Assembly: GCA_905221605.1 (NCBI GenBank)
Contig: CAJNDS010001676.1
Span: 1 to 11,044 of the forward strand
DNA length: 11,044 nt
From: Symbiodinium natans
Lineage: Eukaryota; Sar; Dinophyceae; Suessiales; Symbiodiniaceae
Reading direction: 5' to 3'
Shown here in pieces: positions 1 to 7,217 of this stretch. How positions within the stretch are numbered: the stretch's first letter is position 1; every line of letters begins with the position of its first letter. The notes below the pieces were generated by a model, which made no database searches, was not told the DNA's origin, and saw nothing but the letters and a program-made list of their open reading frames with translations. The translations under genes were made by a program, and so were the position numbers.

Positions 1-221
1 ATGTTGGGGCAACATCCACACTGGAGGGGTGGATGTTGTTCCAATATCCACACTGGAGGGGTGGATGTTGGGCCAACATCCACACTGGAGGGGTGGATGT
101 TGGGCCAACATCCACACTGGGGATGTTGGGCCAACATCCACACTGGAGGGGTGGATGTTGGGCCAACATCCACACTGGAGGGGTGGATGTTGGGCCAACA
201 TCCATACTGGAGGGGTGGATG

Positions 222-390
222 TTGGTCCAAACATCACCACTGGAGGGGTGGGATGTTCGGCGCAACATCCACTACTGGCAGGGGTGGATGTTGTGGCCAA
301 CATCCACACTGGAGGGGGGTATGTTGGGCCAACATACTTTCCACACTGAGGTGTGGACCCTAGTGGCCAACCTCCTCGCTACACTGGAGG
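222..390 (+). repeat. degenerate patch inside array 1
   Basis: Units here are unusually damaged compared with the near-identical units on both sides. Examples are CCAAACATCACCACTGG, GGGATGTTCGGCGCAACATCC, CATCCACTACTGGCAGG, CATACTTTCCACACTGAGG, and a stretch near 345-385 (GTGTGGACCCTAGTGGCC, CCTCCTCGCTACACTGG) that barely resembles the unit. Single-base insertions and small indels dominate. It may be an older, unhomogenised part of the array or a stretch of poor base calling or assembly. Confidence 0.7.
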
Positions 391-1643
391 GGTGGATGTT
401 GGGCCAACATCCACACTGGAGGGGTGGATGTTGGGCCAACATCCACACTGGAGGGGTGGATGTTGGGCCAACATCCACACTGGAGGGTGGATGTTGGGCC
501 AACATCCACACTGGAGGGGTGGATGTTGGGCCAACATCCACACTGGAGGGGTGGATGTTGGCCAACATCCACACTGGAGGAGTGGATGTTGGGCCAACAT
601 CCACACTGGAGGGGTGGATGTTGGGGCAACATCCGCACTGGAGGGGTGGATGTTGGGGCAACATCCACACTGGAGGGGTGGATGTTGGGGCAACATCCAC
701 ACTGGAGGGGTGGATGTTGGGCCAACATCCACACTGGAGGGGTGGATGTTGGGCCAACCTTCACACTGGAGGGGTGGATGTTGGGCCAGCATCCACACTG
801 GAGGGGTGGATGTTGGGGCAACATCCACACTGGAGGGGGTGGATGTTGGGCCAACATCCACACTGGAGGGGTGGATGTTGGGCCAACATCCACACTGGAG
901 GGGTGGATGTTGGGCCAACATCCACACTGGAGGGGTGGATGTTGTGCCAACATCCACACTGGAGGGGTGGATGTTGGGGCAACATCCACACTGGAGGGGT
1001 GGATGTTGGGCCAACATCCACACTGGAAGGGTGGATGCTGGGCCAACTCCACACTGGAGGGGTGGAAGTTGGGCCAGCATCCACACTGGAGGGGTGGAAG
1101 TTGGGCCAACATTCACACTGGAGGGGTGGAAGTTGAGCCAACATCCACACTGGAGGGGTGGATATTGGGCCAACATAAACACTGGAGGGGTGGATGTTGG
1201 GCCAACATCCACACTGGAGGGGTGGATGTTGGGCCAACATCCACACTGGAGGGGTGCATGTTGGGCCAACATCCACACTGGAGGGGTGGATGTTGGGCCA
1301 ACATTCACACTGGAGGGGTGGAAGTTGGGCCAACATCCACACTGGAGGGGTGGATGTTGGGCCAACATAAACACTGGAGGGGTGGATGTTGGGCCAACAT
1401 CCACACTGGCGGGTGGATGTTGGGCCAACATCCACACTGGAGGGGTGGATGTTGGGCCAACATCCACACTGGGGTGGATGTTGGGGCAACATCCACACTG
1501 GAGGGGTGGATGTTGGGCCAACATCCACACTGGAGGGGTGGATGTTGGGCCAACATCCACACTGGAGGGGTGGATGTTGGGGCAACATCCACACTGGCGG
1601 GGTGGATGTTGGGCCAACGTCCACACTGGAGGGGTGGATGTTG

Positions 1644-1727
1644 GATGTTGGGCCAACATGCACCCCTCCAGTGTGGATATTGGCCCAACATCCACCCCTG
1701 CAGTGTTTATGTTGGCCCAACATCCAC
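1644..1727 (-). repeat. two-unit inverted island inside array 1
   Basis: The spacers at about 1662-1672 (ACCCCTCCAGT) and 1695-1704 (CCCCTGCAGT) are the reverse complement of the normal ACTGGAGGGG spacer. Every other unit of array 1 has the forward spacer. Both orientation switches fall within palindromic arms, so the arms read normally across each boundary. A short duplication (GGATGTTGGATGTTGGG, from about 1636) precedes the left boundary. Read on the minus strand, the island carries the CATAAACACT variant and a GTGCATG variant seen elsewhere in the array, so it looks like an inverted piece of the same array, not foreign DNA. Confidence 0.9.
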
Positions 1728-3493
1728 ACTGGAGGGGTGGATGTTGGGCCAACATCCACACTGGAGGGGTGGATGTTGGGCCAACATCCACACTGGAGGG
1801 GTGGATGTTGGGCCAACCTCCACACTGGAGGGGTGGAAGTTGAGCCAACATCCACACTGGAGGGGTGGAAGTTGGGCCATTATCCACACTGGAGGGGTGG
1901 AAGTTGGGCCAACATCCACACTGGAGGGGTGGATGTTGGGCCAACATAAACACTGGAGGGGTGGATGTTGGGCCAACATCCACACTGGACGGGTGGATGT
2001 TGGGCCAACATAAACACTGGAGGGGTGGAAGTTGGGCCAACATCCACACTGGAGGGGTGGATGTTGGGCCAACATCCACGGGCCAACATCCGCACTGGAG
2101 GGGTGAATGTTGGGGCAACATCCACACTGGAGGGGTGGACGTTGGGCCAACATCCACACTGGAGGGGTGGATGTTGGGGCAACATCCACACTGGAGGGGT
2201 GGATGTTGGGCCAACATGCACACTGGAAGGGTGGATGTTGGGCCAACCTCCACACTGGAGGGGTGGAAGTTGGGCCAACATTCACACTGGAGGGGTGGAA
2301 GTTGGGCCAACATCCACACTGGAGGGGTGGATGTTGGGCCAACATCCACACTGGAGGGGTGGATGTTGGGCCAACATCCACACTGGAGGGGTGGATGTTG
2401 GGCCAACATCCACTCTGGAGGGGTGCATGTTGGGCCAACATCCACACTGGAGGGGTGGATGTTGGGCCAACATTCACACTGGAGGGGTGGAAGTTGGGCC
2501 AACATCCACACTGGAGGGGTGGATGTTGGGCCAACATAAACACTGGAGGGGTGGATGTTGGGCCAACATCCACACTGGAGGGGTGGATGTTGGGCCAACG
2601 TCCACACTGGAGGGGTGGATGTTGGGCCAACATCCACACTGGAGGGGGTGGATGTTGGGCCAACATCCACGCTGGAGGGGTGGATGTTGGGCCAACGTCC
2701 ACACTGGAGGGGTGGATGTTGGGGCGCAACATCCACACTGGAGGGGTGGATGTTGGGGCAACATCCGCACTGGAGGGGTGGATGTTGGGCCAACCTCCAC
2801 ACTGGAGGGGTGGAAGTTGGGCCAGCATCCACACTGGAGGGGTGGAAGTTGGGGCAACATCCACACTGGAGGGGTGGATGTTGGGCCAACATCCACACTG
2901 GAGGGGTGGATGTTGGGCCAACATCCACAGTGGATGTTGGTCCAACATCCACACTGGAGGGGTGGAAGTTGGGCCAACATCCACACTGGAGGGGTGGAGG
3001 TTGGGCCAACATCCACACTGGAGGGGTGGATGTTGGGCCAACATAAACACTGGAGGGGTGGATGTTGGGCCAACATCCACACTGGAGGGGTGGATGTTGG
3101 GCCAACATCCACACTGGAGGGGTGGATGTTGGGCCAACATGCACACTGGAAGGGTGGATGTTGGGCCAACATCCACACTGGAGGGGTGGATGTTGGGCAA
3201 ACATCCACACTGGAGGGGTGGATGTTGGGCCAACATCCACTGGAGGGGTGGATGTTGGGCCAACATGCACACTGGAAGGGTGGATGTTGGGCCAACATCC
3301 ACACTGGAGGGGTGGATGTTGGGCCAACATCCACACTGGCGGGGTGGATGTTGGGCCAACATCCACACTGGAGGGGTGGATGTTGGGCCAACATCCACAC
3401 TGGAGGGGTGGATGTTGGGCCAACATCCACACTGGAGGGGTGGATGTTGGGCCAAACATCCACACTGGAGGGGTGGATGTTGGGCCACGCTTT

Positions 3494-4147
3494 TCAGTGG
3501 GGATTTCTCTTGCGCTTCTCAGTACAAGATACGCTGGCCGGGGGGGCTTCGGCCATGAGCGGCACCGGGTCGGGCTCAGGTTCGTCGAGCGACGCTGTGG
3601 CAGCAGCAGCAGGATCGCCGCTGACGTCCGCGCTGGTGGCTCCTGCGTATTCCAGCGCATCTGCTGCAGCTCGGAGCGCCCGGACCTTGCTGCCCACATC
3701 GTTGAAGTTCGTGTCCTCCGGCGGTGACATCGTTCGTGCTCGTGCAGCCAACTGAAGAAAACTCACCGTGATCATGAGGTACTGTTGCCTGTCAGTCACG
3801 GGGGCCCGAGCACCATGTTCGTTTGTCAGCTGTCGGCGCAGAACATTCGGTGCAACGATCTCCGCGAGGTGTCGCTGGTCGTGCTGGTCGAGATCTCTCA
3901 TGGCAACGGAGAATTCGTCGATGACATCGTGATTGCCCAGTGCGCCAGTCATGCTTCCGAGCAACGAATCTGGAAGATTCCTGGACATGGCGTCGAAGCA
4001 TTCAACAACAATTATATTCTTTGCGTATACAGTGTGACCACGTTTCTGAGCCAGAGCTGCTGATGCGCATGCAAACTGAAGCAAGAAGCACAGCCGTAAG
4101 CTCTTGTGTTTGCAAAGTCGCGGGCATGTTAGCCGACACTCCGTCAT
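3494..4147 (-). CDS. hypothetical protein, 217 codons, possible signal peptide
   Basis: An ATG at 4147-4145 opens a frame ending in TGA at 3496-3494, a few bases before array 1 starts. I do not recognise the family. The first ~35 residues contain a hydrophobic stretch (LCFLLQFACASAALA, about residues 19-33) followed by charged QKRGH, which resembles a signal peptide or single membrane anchor. Residues about 45-150 have mixed composition with several acidic and basic patches (for example RDLDQHDQRHLAEIV) and look like a folded, mostly helical region. The C-terminal ~50 residues are rich in A, P, D and E (for example DEPEPDPVPLMAEAPP), as in a disordered tail. Codon third positions look G/C-rich with no stop for 650 bases, and composition is natural, which favours real coding. 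It may be one exon of a larger gene or the remains of one. The bases encoding the N-terminus lie in the 48-bp segment duplicated at 4263-4310, which lowers confidence in the start. Confidence 0.45.
   Translation of the reverse strand: MTECRLTCPRLCKHKSLRLCFLLQFACASAALAQKRGHTVYAKNIIVVECFDAMSRNLPDSLLGSMTGALGNHDVIDEFSVAMRDLDQHDQRHLAEIVAPNVLRRQLTNEHGARAPVTDRQQYLMITVSFLQLAARARTMSPPEDTNFNDVGSKVRALRAAADALEYAGATSADVSGDPAAAATASLDEPEPDPVPLMAEAPPASVSCTEKRKRNPH
4078..4125 (+). repeat. 48-bp direct duplication, copy 1
   Basis: This segment matches 4263-4310 at 41 of 48 positions by eye, without gaps, at an offset of 185 bp. The longest shared run is TTTGCAAAGTCGCG. It overlaps the bases encoding the hydrophobic N-terminus of the minus-strand 217-codon frame. 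Confidence 0.8.
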
Positions 4148-4262
4148 CCTCTCGGCGAGCGGAAGAGACCTGTCAGGTTACGCGAGCAGCAAGCACAACC
4201 GGAGGAAAGTTTGAAGCCAAGTCGAAATCTCAACTGCAAGGTTTGCGATATGTCTGCCAAGC

Positions 4263-4310
4263 GAAGCAACAAGCGCAGCAGTAAGCTTTCGTCTTTGCAA
4301 AGTCGCGTGC
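4263..4310 (+). repeat. 48-bp direct duplication, copy 2
   Basis: Second copy of the segment at 4078-4125, with 7 mismatches in 48. On the minus strand it also encodes a leucine-rich peptide (LCKDESLLLRLLLRLA), parallel to LCKHKSLRLCFLLQFA in copy 1. The similarity may be of a duplicated exon end or of an untranslated repeat; the sequence does not decide. Confidence 0.8.
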
Positions 4311-4377
4311 GCCAGAGCTTCCCTAATTCGCGACCATGACTCGGGCCCTTATGGGCAGTCCTGCACAAAATAGGTGC

Positions 4378-4664
4378 TACTCGCCACCGCTGGATCTCCT
4401 CCCCATTCCGGGTCGGTGCCATGGGGGGATGTCATCCCAATCCGGGTCGGTAGACGCAGCGAGTGTCCGCGGCGCACGGCTGCTTTCCGCCCATGGGGGG
4501 GGGGGGGGGGGGGGGGGGGCGCGTGGGATGTTGGCACGGCTGCTTTCTGCCCATGGGGGGAGGTCATCTGTACCTGCACGGTCGACAACCGACCATGGGG
4601 GAAGGTCGTCGGCACGGTCAATGTAGGAACCCATCGAAGTAGTTCTTGGATCCTCGCAATCGAA
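4378..4664 (-). repeat. dispersed repeat, copy A
   Basis: Read on the minus strand, this stretch matches 9085-9310 on the plus strand (copy C) over most of its length. Shared landmarks in order are AGAACTA(C/T)TTCGA(T/C)GGG, GTGCAGGTACAGATGA, CTCATGGGC or CCATGGGC followed by GGC(A/G)AAGC, GACACTCGCTG and GACCCGGATTGGGA. Compared with copy C it has an internal ~60-bp duplication (two GCACGGCTGCTTTC(C/T)GCCCATGGGG blocks at 4474 and 4534) and a run of 25 G. Two minus-strand frames are conserved between copies: one with repeated DDLPPW or DDIPPW, the other with VQVQM and SPHGR. Conservation in both frames points to nucleotide-level relatedness, not selection on one protein. Its minus-strand 5' edge abuts a pyrimidine-rich tract (4664-4700 on the plus strand is A-rich), which could be an acceptor region or a retroposon tail. 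Confidence 0.75.
4495..4519 (+). repeat. homopolymer run of 25 G
   Basis: An uninterrupted G run sits within a CCATGGGGG block. Related blocks at 4420, 4552 and 4593 have only 5 or 6 G, so this is a local expansion. Length is likely to be unstable in the genome and unreliable in the assembly. On the minus strand it would encode polyproline in a short open frame. Confidence 0.95.
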
Positions 4665-4834
4665 ACACAAAAACAGAAAAGAACAGAAAACAAAAAAGTC
4701 AGCACAAGGGGCAGAGCCTAACAAACTTGTTACAAAACATCCAAACGAAACATAATGCAAGCACTCTGGACAATACGCGCGCGTGAAGGCAAAACGTACG
4801 GCCGAGCCTGCGCAGCAAGGATGCAGCCCGCGGA

Positions 4835-4886
4835 CAGCCTCTCCTGGGCAGTCGCTGGAACGCCTTCCCATTCCGAGTCGGTAGTT
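4835..4886 (-). repeat. dispersed repeat, copy B (fragment)
   Basis: On the minus strand this ~52-bp piece matches the end of copy C around 9265-9305: ACCGACTCGGAATGGGAAGG then CCAGCGACTGCCCAGGAGA, against GCCGACCCGGATTGGGAAGG then CAAGCGCTTGCTCAGGAGA. In one frame the three copies read DSEWEGVPATAQE (B), DPEWGGDPAVASS (A) and DPDWEGDQALAQE (C). Confidence 0.65.
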
Positions 4887-4892
4887 CCGCGC

Positions 4893-4955
4893 GTACTGTG
4901 TGGTGCATGGTGCGTACCGTGTGGTACATGGTGCCCATGGTGTGGTGCGGTGCGC
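4893..4955 (+). repeat. 21-bp tandem repeat, three copies
   Basis: Copies begin at 4893 (GTACTGTGTGGTGCATGGTGC), 4914 (GTACCGTGTGGTACATGGTGC) and 4935 (a weaker CCATGGTGTGGTGCGGTGCGC). A partial ATGATATGGTAGG follows. The short G/T-rich tract links copy B to the 96-bp array. Confidence 0.75.
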
Positions 4956-4975
4956 ATGATATGGTAGGTGGCGCC

Positions 4976-5440
4976 TATTGAGTACCACGCCTACCAGCCC
5001 AAACGACGCGCGTGTCGCGCCTACCAGCATTTGGCGAGCCCCCCTAGCGCGCGCGGCAAGGGTCCTGGGCCCCTGAGTACCGCGCCTGCCAGCACAAAGT
5101 GTCGCGCCTGCCAACGTTTCGCGAGCCCCCAGCACGCGCGCGCGGCAAGAGTCCAAGGCCCCTGAGTACCGCGCCTGCCAGCACAAAGGACGCATGTGTC
5201 GCGCCTGCCAGCGTTTGGCGAGCCCCCCAGCGCGCGCGCGGCAACGGTCCAGGGCCCCTAAGTACCGCGCCTGCCAGCACAAAGGACGCATGTGTCGCGC
5301 CTGCCAGCGTTTGGCGAGCCCCCCAGCGCGCGCGCGGCAAGGTTCCAGGACCCCTAAGTACCGCGCCTGCCAGCACAAAGGACGCATGTGTCGCGCCTGC
5401 CAGCGTTTGGCGAGCCCCCCATCGCGCGCGCGGCAAAGGT
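4976..5440 (+). repeat. GC-rich tandem repeat of about 96 bp, five copies
   Basis: Copies begin near 4976, 5072, 5161, 5257 and 5353. The two clean intervals are exactly 96 bp; the 89-bp interval (5072-5160) lacks about 8 bp of the AAAGGACGCATGTG segment. Each unit holds two CGCGCCTGCCAGC boxes about 30 bp apart, then GTTTGGCGAGCCCCC, a CGCGCGCGCG run and GGCAA(G)GGTCC. The last copy runs directly into array 2 at GGTCC/AACTTCC. Because 96 is a multiple of three, all copies stay in one frame on each strand, giving 32-residue peptide repeats (with CRACQ on the plus strand, RQTLAGATHASF on the minus). I do not take these as proven proteins. Confidence 0.92.
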
Positions 5441-6278
5441 CCAACTTCCACCCCTCCAGTGTGGATGCTGGCCCAACTTCCACCCCTCCAGTGTGGAGGT
5501 TGGCCCAACATCCACCCTTCCAGTGTGGATGTTGGCCCAACATCCACCCCTCCAGTGTGGATGTTGGCCCAACATCCACCTCTCCAGTGTGGATGTTGGC
5601 CCAACATCCACCCCTCCAGTGTGGATGTTGGCCCAACATCCACCCCTCCAGTGCGGATGTTGGCCCAACATCCACCCCTCCAGTGTTTATGTTGGCCCAA
5701 CATCCACCTCTCCAGTGTGGATGTTGGCCCAACTTCCACCTCTCCAGTGTGGATGTTGGCCCAACTTCCACCCCTCCAGTGTGGATGTTGGCCCAACATC
5801 CACCCCTCCAGTGTGGATGTTGGCCCAACATCCACCCAACATCCACCCCTCCAGTGTGGATGTTGGCCCAACATCCACCCGGATGTTGGCCCAACATCCA
5901 CCCCTCCAGTGTGGATGTTGGCCCAACATCCACCCCGCCAGTGTGGATGTTGGCCCAACATCCACCCCTCCAGTGTGGATGTTGGCCCAACTTCCACCCC
6001 TCCAGTGTGGATGTTGGCCCAACTTCCACCCCTCCAGTGTGGATGTTGGCCCAACATCCACCCCTCCAGTGTGGATGTTGGCCCAACATCCACCCCTCCA
6101 GTGTGAATGTTGGCCCAACATCCACCTCTCGAGTGTGGATGTTGGCCCAACATCCACCCCTCCAGTGTTTATGTTGGCCTAACTTCCACCGCTCCAGTGT
6201 GGATGTTTATGTTGGCCCAACATCCACCCCTCCAGTGTGGATGTTGGCCCAACATCCACCCCTCCAGTGTGGATGTTG
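5441..6278 (-). repeat. 32-bp palindromic minisatellite, array 2 (about 26 units, inverted)
   Basis: Same unit as array 1 but with the spacer reading CCCTCCAGT on the plus strand, so the array runs on the minus strand. It starts right after the 96-bp array and ends at GGATGTTG before ATAGACC. Variants match array 1: CAGTGTTTATG (the complement of CATAAACACTG) near 5680, 6165 and 6196, and CTTCCAC blocks. Irregular units lie at 5829-5850 (an 11-bp CCAACATCCAC duplication), 5869-5885 (spacer lost) and 6196-6213 (GTGGATGTTTATGTTGG). Nothing here suggests a gene. Confidence 0.96.
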
Positions 6279-6414
6279 ATAGACCTCCTATCGCCTAAGA
6301 GCATCTCAAACGACCGGCTAGTCGCCTCGACCCGGATTGAGAAGAGGGATGACGGCCTGTCTCTGGTGAGTGTACAGGGCTTGTACCTGAGCAGCGACTG
6401 ATCGGATCGGCCTC

Positions 6415-6423
6415 TATTTAAAA
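6415..6423 (+). promoter_or_regulatory. TATA-like element (TATTTAAAA)
   Basis: An AT-rich core stands in otherwise GC-rich flank between array 2 and the microsatellites, about 255 bp before the ATG of the PDZ-like frame. It is a sequence match only. The intervening GT and GA tracts would have to lie in the transcript, and many protists do not use a TATA box. Confidence 0.15.
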
Positions 6424-6435
6424 CGGCGGTCGCCT

Positions 6436-6500
6436 TAGTGTCTGTGTGTGCGTGTGCATCGTTGCGTGTGCGGGTGTGCGGCTGTATTTCTGTGTGCTTC
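6436..6500 (+). repeat. GT-rich microsatellite-like tract
   Basis: Imperfect GTGTGTGCGTGTGC-type sequence with TGCGTGTGCGGGTGTGCGG. It has no precise period. Confidence 0.8.
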
Positions 6501-6530
6501 TGGACAGAGCAGACACAAAGAGATGAAGGG

Positions 6531-6534
<4 letters not shown>

Positions 6535-6575
<41 letters not shown>

Positions 6576-6608
6576 AAGAGAGAGAGAGAGAGATAGAGAG
6601 TGAGAGAG
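6535..6608 (+). repeat. GA microsatellite
   Basis: A pure AG run of about 17 dinucleotides is followed by interrupted AG blocks (ATAGAGAAAGAG, GATAGAGAGTGAGAG). This is a typical eukaryotic simple repeat. It separates the arrays from the PDZ-like frame. Confidence 0.97.
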
Positions 6609-6677
6609 GTAGGGTTTGTGTGCATACATACGACTGCCTCGCAGTCATAGGCCATAGGATGCAAGCTGAAAGATTCC

Positions 6678-7217
6678 ATGTGGCTGGGGTTGAAGGTGTT
6701 GAGGATTCGGAGTTACTTGACCAAGAGGTTTGCATGGTTTCCAAGAAGTAGTCATGATTTCCTCCATCTTCGAGAAAGACGGGACTTTGGATTATGTGGT
6801 CCAATTACCTTACCTGCCGACCGTGTAGAGGAGTTTGTCTGGCGTCTGCCACCGGCAGCACCTCACACGAAGCTGGGGGTGGGCTTTGAGAAACTTCCGC
6901 ACGTGGAGGGCCTGCGCGTGATTGAAATTTGTTCCAACGGCAGGGCACAGACTGCGCAGGCTGCGCGTGACGGCACCGTTGACGAGCGCCTTCGTCCCCC
7001 GCGCAAGCTTCAAGGAGGAGACTTCGTGGTGATGGTGAACGGGCGGTCATCAAGGTCAGAGATTTTGGAGGAACTCCGAAGCGGCCGCCTGGTGACTGCG
7101 ATTGTCTGGCGCTTCCTTCAACCCTTACAACTTGAACAACCCCGTGGATGGGAAGGATGTCAGACGCAGGAGGAGGCTGCCGATGACAAGGATTCAGAGT
7201 CGCGCACGGCGCCATGA
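6678..7217 (+). CDS. PDZ-like domain protein or exon, 179 codons
   Basis: ATG at 6678-6680, TGA at 7215-7217. Residues about 50-147 read as a PDZ-like fold, a small domain that usually binds C-terminal peptides. In order: strand EEFVWRL (51-57); KLGVGF (65-70), resembling the GLGF carboxylate-binding loop; strand GLRVIEI (78-84); a loop with ARDG; GGDFVVMVNG (113-122), the counterpart of the GDxIxxVNG signature; helix SEILEELRSG (127-136); and final strand LVTAIVWRF (138-146). The tail is acidic and polar (QTQEEAADDKDSE). The first ~45 residues look unlike protein sequence and may be upstream untranslated or intronic, so the annotated start is uncertain; an acceptor near GACCGTGTAG at about 6821-6830 is one possibility. 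Single PDZ-like domains of this style are frequent in dinoflagellate proteins; that is from memory. It could be one exon or a pseudogene fragment. Confidence 0.55.
   Translation: MWLGLKVLRIRSYLTKRFAWFPRSSHDFLHLRERRDFGLCGPITLPADRVEEFVWRLPPAAPHTKLGVGFEKLPHVEGLRVIEICSNGRAQTAQAARDGTVDERLRPPRKLQGGDFVVMVNGRSSRSEILEELRSGRLVTAIVWRFLQPLQLEQPRGWEGCQTQEEAADDKDSESRTAP

Larger units (their letters stand above)
1..3487 (+). repeat. 32-bp palindromic minisatellite, array 1 (about 108 units)
   Basis: A near-continuous tandem array enters from the left edge and stops at the ...GGGCCA before 3488. The unit is a left arm GTGGATGTTGG, a central G, a right arm CCAACATCCAC that is the exact reverse complement of the left arm, and a 9-bp spacer ACTGGAGGG: 23 + 9 = 32 bp. 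Common variants are TTGGGGCAAC at the palindrome centre, GGAAGTT for GGATGTT, CCTCCAC or CATTCAC for CATCCAC, and CATAAACACT for CATCCACACT. Units of 31 or 33 bp occur. Neither strand has a stop codon in any frame of the consensus, so long open frames run through it in every frame; I read these as by-products. No transcription signal is visible. Copy number is array length divided by 32, not an exact count. Confidence 0.97.

Noticed and set aside
1-3487. CRISPR array
   Set aside because: The 23-bp palindromic part could look like a CRISPR repeat, but the 9-bp spacer is constant and far too short. No cas-like gene is present and the context is eukaryotic.
379-3699. Open frame of more than 1,100 codons on the minus strand, and the many similar frames through arrays 1 and 2 on both strands
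   Set aside because: The 32-bp unit has no stop in any frame, so such frames are automatic. They shift frame at each indel without consequence and show no non-repeat domain.
3740-3765. GTGAGT...TTTCTTCAG on the minus strand inside the 217-codon frame, as an ultra-short intron
   Set aside because: The interval would be only 15 nt and the frame is open with or without it. Chance occurrence of splice-like hexamers is likely.
4377-6125. 582-codon minus-strand frame joining array 2, the 96-bp array, copy B and copy A
   Set aside because: It strings together unrelated repeats and starts inside the minisatellite. The 96-bp unit keeps frame by arithmetic alone.
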